This document shows, one piece after another, positions 33,170 to 45,030 of a stretch of 64,000 nucleotides of DNA. Where the stretch lies: the NCBI GenBank assembly GCA_001465935.1, contig LNKV01000010.1, positions 372,001 through 436,000 of the forward strand, read 5' to 3'. Numbering within the stretch: the stretch's first letter is position 1; each line of letters opens with the position of its first letter. The position numbers were made by a program, and so were the translations under genes. The notes under the pieces were generated by a model. It had not been told where the DNA came from, did no database searches, and saw nothing but the letters and a program-made list of their open reading frames with translations. This DNA is from Clarireedia homoeocarpa (lineage: Eukaryota > Ascomycota > Leotiomycetes > Helotiales > Rutstroemiaceae).

Positions 33170-35374
33170 CTTTCATTCGGGGGCTACTTACTATAATATA
33201 AGAAAAGGTTGTGAGAATGAGAACTTGGAAGGGAAATAAATATAAAGACGCGCAGTCTTCGGCCAGAATCAAATGAATATAGCAGAAGTCTATTCGTTCG
33301 TTCGTTCGTTTAAAAGCCTTTTGGAAATATAGGGTGGAAGGTCGGTAGGTATGTAGTAGGTATGTAAGTCTTACATTAGAATGCGTACAGTACAGTGCAG
33401 TGCAGTATAAGGCGAGAGCAGAGGTTGATCGCGAGACTGTGCTTGCTTCCGTCGCCATACTATTTATTACTAGCTAGAGAATGACAGCACTCGGACTTGG
33501 AAATTTCGACGATAAAGAACGTACGGAGGAGCGAGGAGTTTTGTTTCGGCGCTGAGGTTGGAGAATACGAGTATGCATGGATGCTACTCGTACGTACAGT
33601 ACAGCATGTTAATCTTGCGGGAACCTTCCCGGCGGGATCGATTCTTGCAGTCTTCTTCTTCTTCGTCTCTGCTCTCATATTCCCCTCTCTTCTGACGTTT
33701 TTCTCTTTGCCGTTGGGCCGGAGTCACCTGTCTGGCAAGTTGGAGGATATGCCTGTAGAGTTTATATACATATATATACCGTAGGGTTTGGAGGGATGTG
33801 CATCGAGATGAAGTGAATAAATACACAGTCTCGCTCCTTTTCCAAGCTGATATACGCAGGTGCTTATAGCGGCTTAAGGACCCGTATACTATATATATAT
33901 ATATATATATAGTGTTGAGATTTGACGTTAACGTGTAAATGCGATGATCAATTGGATACATGACGGCGAACATGAGATTACAGCAATTGACAACAGTGAA
34001 GATCACTTAGTTTCATGGAATATATGTGTTTTCATCTAGAAAAGCTATATCTAGTATACATAAACCAGGGGCCGCTGTACTGGAAGATCGAACGTGCAAC
34101 GAGGATGTGCCAGTATGCTTATTGGTTGGTGTCGACTGTTTTGCTCCTGCTAGAACTAATTGTTGGCCTGTTTATATATGCCAGTGACACGGGAATTCAA
34201 ACTCTGATCCCATTCACTGTGCGAATCTCAGAAAAGATCAAGTAAGTGCCTCCAAGTGAATCACTCGCTTGTTTCCTTTCTACGGCACTTTGTAACTTGA
34301 TCGTGGGTATAAAAACAACTCATGTTAACGAAGATACTCAATATCAGCAGAAGACGACTCCTTGAGGGAATAAATGTGTCCTGAGATTTCCAAGTCCCGG
34401 GATCTTAGTTGGGGTACGTGAGCTGTCTGAGAGTCTTGTATCATCTGTAGAGTCACGATCATGTAAATGAAATGAGACAAGTTCACTCCTCGCGTTTGTG
34501 TGACAACAAGAAAATAGAATGACATGACATGACAACGAGCATACACCAAGAATGACAATGAGAACGAGACCCACGAAGCTGAGGCAGGACTACTAGCAAC
34601 AAAATAAACAAATCAAACGTTTGACGGGGAGTGAACGCTCAATTAACTAACTGCTGCGTCGGAATTTGCATATACCGCACCGCACCATCGACCCGAAGCC
34701 GGAGAGTGCATTTTATTACAGTATGCACCACGTACGCTGCACACACAGCATCCAAGAATAAAGTCTCTCTCTCTCTCTTTCCACGCTCCGAGCTCGTCCA
34801 TTTTATATCTGCACCCACCCACCACCCAACCAACCAACCCAATTGGGAAGTAAGTCACTTTCACCGATTCAAATCTCCACCTCGTGCGTCGTCCCATTTC
34901 CGGGTGCAAGTCCTAGGAAACGCCCGATACGCATACGCATAACTCGCAGATGCACACAGCACAGTACTTCCACCTACGACTCACTCCCCTTCCTTTCAAG
35001 TAAGTATTTAGCAGTTAGTTCAACCTGCTGCAGTCTCTTTATGGCTGAACAGAAAAGAGGGGGGGGAAGAGGGGGGGGGAAGAGGCGGGGGAATACGAAA
35101 TGTTGCACGTCTCACCAAACTATTGATTTCCCCATATGCAACTTCACCAATTCAGCAGTTCTCGGAAAGGAATTGCTACTAACACTATAAGGCAATAACT
35201 TTTTTTAGATAGATAGATAGATAGATAGATAGGTGGGTGGGTTCGTATTGTGTAGCTTTTTCGTGCCATGGTACTACTGTACTGTACAAGAACAAGAGTG
35301 AGTGCTTTGCTTGGATTTTGAGAGTCTGGAAAGTTCTCAAGATATGCTACATCTATCTACATGATAGAGATAAT

Positions 35375-35404
35375 GATATTGATATTGATATTGATATTGA
35401 TATT
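35375..35404. repeat. (GATATT)5 microsatellite
   Basis: Five tandem GATATT units, about 150 bp after a (GATA)n run at 35208-35231. Confidence 0.9.
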
Positions 35405-36052
35405 GATAGTGGAGTGATTTTTATGGTATGATTGTTAACACCCTCTCAAATCAGAGATACCACACCACACCACCGTGTCGCAGAGGAGTAAGGTTGATTT
35501 GGGTCTGATTCTTCTAATTAAGTGGGAGATACGAGCGAACTATATAGCCAGTCCTCCTGTACTGAGGGGATCTCCCATATAGGGTAGAGCCATGGTAGTG
35601 ATCCTACAAATCACTTTTGTAGTGGTGATTCATTTATTATCCCGACATTGATATTGACGAGATTGAGGTGACGTGGATTAAGATGAGAAGATGGAGATGG
35701 AGATGGAGTAGGAGTAGGAGTAGGAGTGGGTTGGTGCGGAAGAGAAGTAGAGATGACAGATATAAAATAATCAGGACTTTTTGTTTGGTGGAGCCATGGA
35801 GATTGAAAGGCGTTAATACCTTGCAGCAGAACCTTCCGTAGCTACGCAGATGGTGAGGGGAGATACTCATCCCACTGACGTTCCGATTCAGAATCGCCTT
35901 CTTGCACTACTTTTCCTTATAACGCCACACCTAAGACATTAAAAATTGTCATTATCTTCATAATAATAATAAATCCAGGTATCCGAATCCAGGTATCCGA
36001 ATCCTCCCAACGCCATTCCCGACTCCATTGTAATGCATTTTCTTCCAACCAT

Positions 36053-37102
36053 TTACGGTATCGCTTCCAGAACATCACTCTCTTTTGGTCGCTGCAGGAA
36101 ATCTGGTGGCCCTGACTCCGGCATTTGTCTTTCCTCCGCCCATTGCCTAACCGCATCGAAGTTCTTGCATCTATGTTCGGTGTTGAAATCGACAAAGGCT
36201 TGAGGTGCCTCTTTGTTCCACCATACTTGTCCAAGGACTCCAGTATCGATCGTGCACATAAGTTGTTGGCGGATGATATCTAAACAATGGGCTTTGATGA
36301 GTTAGTATTAAGTGCTGATTGGCTGAGAATACATGATGTGAACTTACAGACGTGGTATTGAACAATATTGTCGTCGTTCACGAATGCACCTTCGCCTTTC
36401 TTGTGGTAATAATCGTAGTTGTAGTATAACGATTGTCTGACGAGGTTCTGCGTATGGTCAATTTTCATCCTCCTTTCAAAACCAGTGGGATACCTACGAG
36501 GCAATGCAAATGGTGCAATCCTTCCACATTGACTGGAAATCCACCACCGTATTTCTCGTTGATTTGTACGTGGGCAGAGGTTAAACCGGACTTTTTCGCC
36601 TCGCTGGCAGGTAATGCTAAACCCCGATCTGCAGATAGTGAGCAAGAGATGGATGGAATTGAAGAATGAAGAGAAAACTTACAATGAACACCCAAACTGG
36701 ACCATGCAGCATCTACTTCCGGGCCCGCTTTTAGTCTGAAGGCATTCTCTTTCATAAATGATCCATTGAAAAGAACTGGTTGATAAGATGTATCAACATC
36801 TTTGAGAATCGGAGCTGTTCTATGTTAAGAGAGACCTCGATTGAAAATGGTCGGAATGCCATACAGTAATGTTGTACATATTCTGGACACAACTTCTCTG
36901 GCTGTACCAGAAAACGGGTTCCAATCCATGCTCCGAAGATGACGGAACATAATGATACCAATGGAATTGATAAGATGCACCATAGCATGCCACTTCTCCT
37001 TGGGTGTTTCTTATATGTTATCTTTTCCCTAGACAGCAATCCCTCATTGTCTTCGGATTGAGATTCATGATTAAACTTGTCGGATAGGGGAGAATAGGAC
37101 AT
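36053..37102 (-). CDS. UstYa-family (DUF3328) membrane-anchored oxidase-like protein
   Basis: Five exons (37102-36865, 36814-36683, 36628-36498, 36447-36348, 36291-36053) give 279 residues. A cytosolic N-terminus (about 35 residues) precedes one membrane helix (GMLWCILSIPLVSLCSVIFG). The lumenal domain carries both signature elements: HHLHCLNLVRQSLYYNYDYY and, across the last intron, HVSHCLDIIRQQLMC, i.e. the two HxxHC/HC...RQ motifs. UstYa proteins act in fungal secondary metabolism, notably cyclising Tyr-containing peptides in dikaritin RiPP pathways and oxidising other metabolites. A Tyr-rich, Kex2-site-bearing secreted repeat protein is encoded divergently 2.0 kb away, which is the usual precursor type. 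Substrate unknown; some family members serve non-peptide clusters. Confidence 0.88.
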
Positions 37103-37760
37103 TTTGGCAGCAGGACGGGCCGAGATTTCGAGATTAGAGATGGGAACAACAAACAGACATTAAGAGATAGGAGAATGGAGAATGGAAAATGGAGAATGGA
37201 GGAAATGATGAATAAAGTGAAAACAGTTCTAGCAGAGAAACATTGAGGAGAAACAAGTAAAGTCTGGGAAAGCTTTCACATCGTCCGACACGACCGGCGA
37301 CTTTCGCTGTGCTACCGTGTACATTAATTAGTGAAGAGTGTCATACCTACCGTACCCTAGCTGGCTTAGTTGTCTGAGTTAAGCCTTATCGCATCGACAA
37401 TCGTCCGATTAGTGGCACCTTAGGAGAGACGGACACCATGATGCACCATGATGCATGTACCAACGCTCGAGATGTTGGGAATACGAGATGTGTCTGACGG
37501 TTTGCATCATACGTTCATACTTCCGAGTACCGTACTTTGTACTATGTAGCACAAGTTATACGGAAGAGGCTAAAACAGTGGGGTGGCTTGAGTAGGTGGG
37601 CTAGCGAGGCTGGACCTCGGCAGATGAATCAAGGCCAATGGGAAGGATCCACCGCGTTGTCAGCGATGTGTTTGTACTTCAAAGTATACAACTAACTGCG
37701 TAGTGAGACCTTCTAGAAAAGCACCCACTTTAGTACGGCGTAAACACAGTACACAGTACA

Positions 37761-37844
37761 AGTAAAGACAGCACAAGTAAAGACAGCACAAGTAAAGACA
37801 GCACAATTAAAGACAGTACAAGTAGTGACAGTACAAGTAGTGAC
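37761..37844. repeat. 15-bp tandem repeat, 5.6 copies
   Basis: The unit AGTAAAGACAGCACA occurs three times exactly, then in three variant copies (ATTAAAGACAGTACA, AGTAGTGACAGTACA, AGTAGTGAC), in the region between the UstYa-type gene and the repeat precursor. Confidence 0.9.
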
Positions 37845-37942
37845 TTAAAGTGGGCTCTGACACCTGAGCTGGCTCTTCGCTTGGCCCTTCTGGCCCTTCT
37901 AGCCCTTCTGGCCCTCTTCTCAGACTTACTTTGTAACCTTAG

Positions 37943-37990
37943 TTTGTTCTTGGGAGGGGAGAGTACTTTGTTCTTGGGAGGGGAGAGTAC
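37943..37990. repeat. 24-bp direct tandem duplication
   Basis: Two exact adjacent copies of a 24-bp unit beginning TTTGTTCTTGGGAGGGG. Confidence 0.9.
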
Positions 37991-38990
37991 AGAGGTCTAC
38001 TGGTACGCCAAGATACATCAATCAAGGGAGTCTGACTAGCCTTATATCACGGAATTCTCGCAATCCTGTTGGCTACAACGGTCTTGTGTGGATAATATGC
38101 GCCCTGGTTTGTATAGAATCCTCTAGAAAGCTTGGCGTACAGTACAGAGGTCTAGTACGAGCTTCTAAATTTAGTCTTAGTGGCTTAAGGTTGCTTGCTG
38201 TCATGTGTTTACAAAGCACAGCACAACTTACCTGCGGACCATGAAAAGAACAATACGCTCGCTTATGGTTGTAGGATTCTTCCTAGAACGTCCCCGAACA
38301 TCCATCCCCATTGAGGGATCTCACCAAGGTTAAAACTTTATCTTGTCCTTACTTGCAGGCAATATCACCAAGGGTAGCTCTTTTAGCCGGCCTCCCACGC
38401 AAACGGTGAACTTCTCACCGGAGAAATCTTGCTTCTCGTATCCATCACCTGAACGTAGATCCTCTCAATACGAGCCATCCACACGAGCAAGATACTGGTA
38501 TTGCCGACGACCCCGCGATTGTCTGCAGGCCCTCCATCTTGGACAAATGCTACCTCACATACTTTGTAATCACTCAAAATTATGGAATACTTACTTGTAC
38601 GGGAGCATCTTGGTTTTCCGGAAAGCCCACCAGCCAAGTGGCTATGCAGATACGAATTTTACGTGGAGTATCGAAGCTCAACTAGTGGATCGCTACGTAG
38701 AATATGCTGGATGTATCTCGTACTCCTCCTTGCTTCCATCACGCCTTGATGATGCCTTATTGTTTAATCGTTGAGAAGTCGGTGTCGACATTCTAGCCTA
38801 AGATGGAAACCCGGATGGTATGACGTGGGGAAGCTCCTGTTTTCATGTCAAAGCACACCTCAGATGGAACGACGAGATGCCAAGACAGCAACATTGTCTT
38901 TGGTCTACGCTGGTGCTTGCATCCGTTGTCCGCAGCTGGATAGATTATGGTGTATACACCATTTTGAGGCTGGAGTTAGCTTCTCAAGTG

Positions 38991-39000
38991 TATATAAAAG
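38991..39000 (+). promoter_or_regulatory. TATA box of the repeat-precursor gene
   Basis: TATATAAAAG lies 136 bp before the ATG of the secreted repeat protein, a normal TATA-to-start distance for strongly expressed fungal genes. Confidence 0.55.
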
Positions 39001-39135
39001 TACACTCGTCCTCAGAACATCTGACTTTTTTCGGTATCACTTGCTCTTCATCTCTCAATTCAACCACTCCATTCGCTCCAGTCTTAGATCTTCGCAGCTT
39101 TCGCATCACAATCATCATCATAAAACCATCTCAAA

Positions 39136-40388
39136 ATGCTCTTCTCACGCGATTTCATCTTGGTTTTGGCACTTGCTGCCGCTGGTGTCACCGCCGCACC
39201 AGTTGCTGAACCAGCAGCTAAGGCTAAGGCTGCTCCTCAAGGCTATGGTGATTGTAAGTTGTACCTGAAGCTCATTAGGTAATATCATGTACTGATTATC
39301 AATTCTAGATGGCAACTATGGTGATTATGGCAACTACGGAAGCTGTTAGTATATCACTGAGTCTCGACATTGATTCAAGACTGACGTTGACCACTTAGAC
39401 AACATTCCTACCTCTACCACCTCTACCACCTCTACCACTTCCAGTTCAAGCACAAGCTCGGCCACTCCCACCTCTACCCCCTCTCCCACCTCTACCACTT
39501 CCAGTTCAAGCACAAGCTTGGTCACTACCACCTCTACCCCCTCTCCCACCTCTACCACTGCCAGTTCAAGCACAAGCTCGGCCACTACCACTTCTACTTC
39601 TGTCGGCTATGGAAACTATGGAAGCTATGGCACATGTAAGTGCACTTGAAGTCAAGTCAGACGTTGATAGCATTTGCTAACCAATTATTTATAGATAATT
39701 CGTACAAGAAGGCCAGAGAAGCTGCTCCAGTAGCTGCTCCAGCGGACTATGGTGATTACGGAAACTGTTAGTACCTCTCATCATATCCAATGCCACACAA
39801 AACTAATATCGTGGATATCTAGATGGCAACTACGAGAACTACGCCCCAGTTACTACATCAACCATTTCCACCACCACCACCATCACCACTTCCACCACCA
39901 CAGCTCCAACCACAACTTCCACTACCACTACCGCCACTTCAACCACAACTCCAGCAGGATATGGCTCTTATGCAAACTGTGAGTCCGTTGTTCATGTTCA
40001 GAAACTTACGGACTAACAAATTTAATAGACGGATCATATAAGAAGCGTGAGGCAGAGGCCAAGCCAGCAGACTATGGCAACTATGGTGACTGTAAGTTTA
40101 CTCCAATCATTCGCTGTTGTCGGAATTTTATTTGTTGAAGGATTGTCTCATGGCTATGGCCGAGCAATGCTGACTTTGTCCGCCTAGATGGTGACTACGG
40201 CAACTGTCCGTGAAATTCAACAACAATCTCGAGAACATTTACTAACATGAACATATTTAGACGGCAACTACGAGAAATACCCCACCTCATCATCATCATC
40301 CTCAAAACCTACTCCAGCTCCAACTGGTTACGGATCTTACGCCAGCTACGGAAGCTACAAGCGTAAAGCCGAGGCCGCTAAAGCTTAG
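39136..40388 (+). CDS. Secreted Tyr/Gly-rich repeat protein with Kex2-like sites; candidate RiPP precursor
   Basis: Eight exons (39136-39253, 39309-39344, 39399-39635, 39695-39766, 39823-39978, 40029-40091, 40188-40205, 40261-40388) give 275 residues. Residues 1-20 are a signal peptide (MLFSRDFILVLALAAAGVTA). Three modules follow, each a YGxYG tract, a Ser/Thr-rich linker, a GYGSY-type tract and a dibasic site: SYKKAREAA, SYKKREAEA and SYKRKAEA. KR followed by Glu-Ala dipeptides is the classical Kex2/dipeptidyl-aminopeptidase processing signal. All seven introns (50-96 nt) interrupt a Tyr codon after its first base. With the UstYa-type gene alongside, a Kex2-processed RiPP precursor is the favoured reading; a Tyr/Gly-rich structural wall protein is the alternative. 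The GTCCGT donor after the 18-nt exon is unusual. Confidence 0.85.
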
Positions 40389-42544
40389 ACGACTTGATGA
40401 TTGACGACTCTCATTTGTTACAAATTAATACGTGAGTTAATGTCTCGTGCTAGGAGGTACTCGATTAAGTTATACTGACACTACACTTTAGGCTCCTTTA
40501 ATGACTGAATGATATACGCCCCTTTAGAATAAAATATTGGTTAATGTCTTGACGATGGAAATGCAACCGCAAAAAAGACTGGACTGGATTGGATAGTTTA
40601 TAGAACAGCTTAGTAAAAACGAAGCTTTTGTCCCCTTTTGATTTGGATTTTCCAGCATTGAGATTGTGATATTCCAAACAGTGAGACCAGAATGACCCAC
40701 AAGTACAAATTCTCGCTGGCAGTACAGCTTCGTGTTTGTGGCGGTGAATCCACCTGGACGGTCCGAACACGAGATGACGTGGGTCGATCAATTTCTGGGC
40801 TATTTTTGGAGCCACTCCTTTGCCGAACGCGTTTCTGCAAAACTTCTCTTTACTTCTGCACATTTTCCACAAGCTCTTTTCATCAACATTTACCCCAATA
40901 TGTCCAATTCTTGGTAGCGACTATTCTATGAGCGCATTATTATGACTATACAAGGTATATGCTCTATGGAGCATCGGTCTTGGAGAGACCGTTTGGATTT
41001 GCTATCCCTCGTCGGGGAATTTTCCCATTGGCAAGAATTTTCGCCATTTTAACTAACAGAATTGGCAAGCAACATTGCGACATAGCTCGCTCAACTTGAT
41101 CGATGGAGATGTGTCTATAGCTCGACGAACATTGGAATCTGAAAAACCTAACGGCAGTGTGTCATTCGACCTCGCAGACTGCTACACAACATCCAGTATG
41201 TAGGCTTCTCACAATCTCCACTGCTCTCCAGTCTTCCTTCTTCCTCCTAGCACTCAAAATGATGAACAACTCACACGTTATACCCAGCTCACTCAGATGC
41301 ACATTGAAGTTGCAATTGCTGAGAACGCGTATCTACTTCTGATTTACTTGTTTTGTTTTTACATGCTTTTGGTCATTTCAACGAACAATCGTACTAACAT
41401 CTCTTTTTAGGGGTCTAGGAATGATTGATTGGCATTGGCTCGAAGCACTATAGGGCAGCTAGGATTGGTGTCGATGATTGGAGAAGACCGTGTCTTCGAT
41501 GGCATAGGGTGGGAAGTGAAGAAATAAAGCTCAATCATCCCGGTGGATGTGCAGGATACCTTAGATATGGAGATTTCTATAAAGGCATATATGCTTTTGT
41601 TGAGTCAGCGAGCGGTCTCTGACCTATCGACTTCCGGACCCACTACCTGTCGGCGTCCTCCACGTCTACTGCCAACACCAACTGCGAATGCAAAGACCAC
41701 TAGAATGAACATAAAGGAATTCCGATAGGCCACTTTACTAGAAGTCAGATTGGCTCGCAATCTTCATACTTACAAACAATATAATCGCTCCCAACCCCTT
41801 TTCTCTCTTCACCGATGCGCGCCTCGTGAAGTCTGTGAATTGGTATTTCATCTTCTCTTCAATGAGGCTCTACGGGTGGACACTTCTATTGCTTTCATTG
41901 TTTCTTACTGCTCCGCTATGGTTTCCACCGTAAGGCTGTGAGATGAACTGCAAGCACATCGTTTCGGACTAGTGTTCCGTCACCCTAGCTCTGATTTCAT
42001 GAAGTCAAGAAGTTATTGTGTATCCCTGTCACGTATACTGGCAGTGGATGTCCTTGCTACACTGTCATTGGTCGATTCGTATGCTCTTCGTTAGAAATCC
42101 TTCGAGTTTCGCTACTGGGCTTGCGACGGGCACTAAGCGGCAGTCGTAAGGCTGTGTCAACCCCATACTTTCAGAAACATCCAAATACGGTTAGGTCTTT
42201 ACGGGTATCCTCCTCTTGACCAATTGAATTCATTTCATTGAACGTCTTGCCATATATTGATCTGACAGTGCGTGAAAATTGCGACTCTGCATCCCGTATC
42301 CAACCTTGTCATTCAAGGGGACTCGCGTCCGCCCCTAGAATTCTTCCATCTTTGAAGTCGAAGTGTACAACCAGCCTCGTCTGGCTTGTAGGATGTCGGG
42401 GCTGACGTGTTCAACTGCGCAGTGTCTTCTTAGAAGAGAGAGTTATACTCCAACTTGTGAGGAACTTGAAGAATATAAATCGCATCATGTTTGCTCTCGA
42501 ATCTTCTCCAAGCTCCATCAAACTCTCATAGTGCATCAGCAGCC
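40389..42544. other. Gene-poor spacer
   Basis: 2.2 kb with only short frames. A minus-strand frame of 124 codons at 40498-40872 has no recognisable motif. Nothing supported. Confidence 0.45.
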
Positions 42545-43751
42545 ATGTCTTCAACGACCTTGATCATCAGTAGCACTACAGCAACCGTATCCGCTACAGC
42601 ATCCTGCATAACAGCAACGCCAGATAAGAATGGTTATGTCCCAGAATCCGCCTGCAGTATGTCCATTCCTTTCTCGAGCAATGGACCAAGCTAAATTTGC
42701 CAGATGCCAACTACAGCTACTATCCATCTTTCGCCGCAGCAGTAGCATTCACCGTCCTTTTCTTCATCACCACCTCGTTCCACATATTCCAAGCTTTTTA
42801 CCACAAGAAGCTGCGTCTTTGTTGGGTCGTCATCATGGGCGCTTCGTGGGAACTAGCCAGTTTCGCCATTCGCTCCGTCAGTACGAAGATGCAGCAAAAC
42901 ACCGCTCTCGTGGTGACATCCTCGATCTTGGTCCTTCTGGCTCCTATCTGGGTGAATGCTTTCGTGTATATGGTGCTTGGCCGGATGATATACTTCTTCG
43001 TGCCCGAGCAGAAGATTTGGGGCGTGAAAGGGGTCCATATTGCGAAGATATTCGTTTGGTTGGATATTTTGTCTTTTCTTACACAAGGTGAGAAACTCAA
43101 ATAAAGTCCTCGATAGGGAAGGTGTGCTGATTATTTATGCTAGCTGCTGGCGGAATGCTGATACAGCCGGGGACTGACCAGAAGACACTGCTACTGGGCA
43201 TACATATATATATGGGCGGCATCGGACTTCAAGAATTCTGCATCTTAATCTTCACCGCCATCGCCGTCCGCTTCTTCATCGTCATGCAGACCCGCGAGAA
43301 ATCTATCGGCGTAGAAAGCAATCAAATCCTCGACCAACGCCACCGCCACTGGCGCCCACTTCTCTATGTCATGTTCGCTTCTCTCGTCCTCATCACTATA
43401 CGCATCATCTACCGACTAGTAGAGTACCAAGGCGGACTCACGCCGAGCGAAAATCCAATCCCATTTCATGAGTGGTATTCACTGGTGCTGGATGCGCTGC
43501 CGATGTTTCTTGCTTGTGGGTTGATGAATGTGGTGCATCCGGGAAGAGTGTTGGTTGGTGAGGGGAGTGAGTTTCCGAGGTTGAGTAGGAAGGAGAAGAA
43601 GGAGGCGAAGAGAGTAAGGAGGGAAGAGAAATTGGCGAGGAAGGAGGAGATGAGGGGTTTGAAAGGGGGTAAGGCGGTTGTTGATTCTAGGGTGGAGGAG
43701 ATGGGGGAGAATACGGAGTATTCACATCACTATGGGGCAGAGAGCACATAA
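42545..43751 (+). CDS. RTA1-family multispanning membrane protein
   Basis: Three exons (42545-42656, 42704-43087, 43144-43751) give 367 residues with about seven membrane segments. The short Thr/Ser-rich, Cys-containing N-terminus (ATASCITATPDKNGYVPESAC) precedes YYPSFAAAVAFTVLFF. Family marks include WELASFAIRSVSTKMQQNT and FVWLDILSFLTQAAGGML. The later segment with RIIYRLVEYQGG and the HEWYSLVLDALPMFLA region are typical of RTA1/RTM1-like lipid-translocating exporters. The C-tail is Lys/Arg/Glu-rich. Family members are linked to resistance to sterol-targeting or amphiphilic compounds, at the plasma membrane. It lies 2.2 kb from the candidate RiPP precursor on the same strand, so a self-protection or export role is conceivable but unproven. 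Confidence 0.92.
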
Positions 43752-44785
43752 TCTGGTTCTCGTAAGGGTGAAGCAGAAAGGGGCTTATTAATTGAGATAT
43801 TTCATGATGTGCAGTTCTACGTGTGGGCGAATACCATAATGATAAGGACCATGGTCTTGACTTGAACCAACAGTAAGACAGCATATATGACATAATGCGG
43901 CGTAGTGCGGTAGTCCTAGAAGCCGCACTCATTACTGTTAGTGGCGTTGTGGTGCAAGCATGAGACCTGTCACTACATCATTCCCTGTCCATCGTGTTAC
44001 CATGATCCTTTAGCATATTGACTTACGACCTGCCAACTCGAAGTTTGTTGTTCACTACCCACGAATGATATTGCAAATTGGTCTTGGAGTTACAGCAATC
44101 CCACCATTCGGAATCAATTATGCACTTTAACCTCTAGCTAGGATATTCTTGAAGCAGGTCTAGCTAGTCCTATAAGATCAAATACGGTATCCAACAGCCA
44201 GAAGAGATATGAAGGAGTGAATGAAGAGGATAAAACATATGCCTGACAGCACAATAGTCCAGTTGCCCATAGCTTGCCTTCCCAAACACAGCGGGTTGTT
44301 TCTGTGATCGACACAAACACAATTCCGTCCACCATGACCGAGGATACAATATACTCAATCTGTTCGTCCTGGACAGCAGCTCTAAAGCATTGGCAAGGCA
44401 CTTCCTACACCGGCTGGAGCATTCATTTGATCGCAACTGGAGGTAGGCTCTGGCTTTTACGGTAGACGTGGAAATTCATTCTCTCGCTGAAGATATACTC
44501 AGATGAATCTAGACAGCTAGCTACCTTATTTGATCCCAGGCATGAAAAACCTCTGACAGTTCTTATCACTTCTAAATCTTTTAACGTTTTGCCAATTATT
44601 GGTCATCTAGCTAGCATGCTGAAGGACTCCAATAGATTGTTTACATATGGAAACTATGGTTTTCCCATCTATGCTTCAAAATGGATTCAGTGCTAGCTCG
44701 TTCATGTTCGTTGAGAAATACATCGTATACCTTTTAACTGCAGCCCAAGACAACGATGAATTACAGTCTCCTAGAAAAGAACTGA
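43752..44785. other. Spacer before the P450 relic
   Basis: No gene supported. Possibly includes more decayed parts of the P450 gene that I cannot align by eye. Confidence 0.4.
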
Positions 44786-45030
44786 CATTGGTATCAAGGA
44801 GTACTTAACAACAGCCGGGAGATCTTCACCATCGCTGTCATGGGCGAGGAGCTTTACATTGTGACCTCAGCCCACGATGTTTCTTGAATCTATAAGAGCA
44901 CGAAAGCTTTTGATTTCAACCCTATCATCAAAGATATCTTTGGAGATTTTGGATTAATGAGCGCCATAATGGATAAAATGTATGATCCGAGCTGGGGCGG
45001 GAGTGGGCAGTGTCTTGTAGAATGGAAGCT
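44786..45030 (+). pseudogene. Cytochrome P450 relic (N-terminal fragment)
   Basis: A frame reading NNSREIFTIAVMGEELYIVT, then SAHDVS-stop-IYKSTKAFDF and a segment ending DFGLMSAIMDKM resembles the early part of fungal CYP enzymes of the CYP7/CYP8-like type. There the pattern is a G-x-x-x-x-[IV]-T-S strand, then DV...IYK, then the FD..I.D....FG segment. A TGA at 44885 interrupts it. No I-helix, ExxR or haem-binding Cys motif is found within the next 2 kb. It is therefore a truncated, decayed gene. Only the identification of the fragment is supported; which metabolite it once oxidised cannot be told. Confidence 0.55.

Larger units (their letters stand above)
32778..36052. other. Convergent microsatellite-rich spacer
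   Basis: 3.3 kb between the 3' ends of Nse2 and the UstYa-type gene. It holds (CGTT)n at 33134-33169 and again near 33295, (AT)n near 33890-33911, (GATA)n near 35208-35231, (GATATT)n near 35375-35404, and GATGGA/GTAGGA runs near 35690-35728. Many short frames here are repeat-driven. No gene seen. Confidence 0.6.
37103..39135. other. Divergent intergenic region between UstYa-type gene and repeat precursor
   Basis: 2.0 kb with two tandem repeats (37761-37844 and 37943-37990) and a TATA box for the right-hand gene (38991-39000). Frames at 38343-38774 (plus) and 38383-38637 (minus) are open but match no family. Confidence 0.5.

Noticed and set aside
33100..33500. Possible CRISPR-like array at the CGTT repeats
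   Set aside because: Simple microsatellites without spacers in a eukaryotic genome.
38343..38774. 143-codon plus-strand frame before the repeat precursor
   Set aside because: No motif, no signal peptide, and a competing minus-strand frame; considered as an extra cluster gene but not supportable.
39346..39591. Val/Glu-rich minus-strand frame
   Set aside because: Antisense of the Ser/Thr-rich linker in the repeat precursor.
36053..43751. Calling a complete dikaritin gene cluster
   Set aside because: Only one UstYa-type gene, no intact P450 or methyltransferase, and no tyrosinase-like partner are visible in the window; the evidence supports a candidate pair, not a full cluster.
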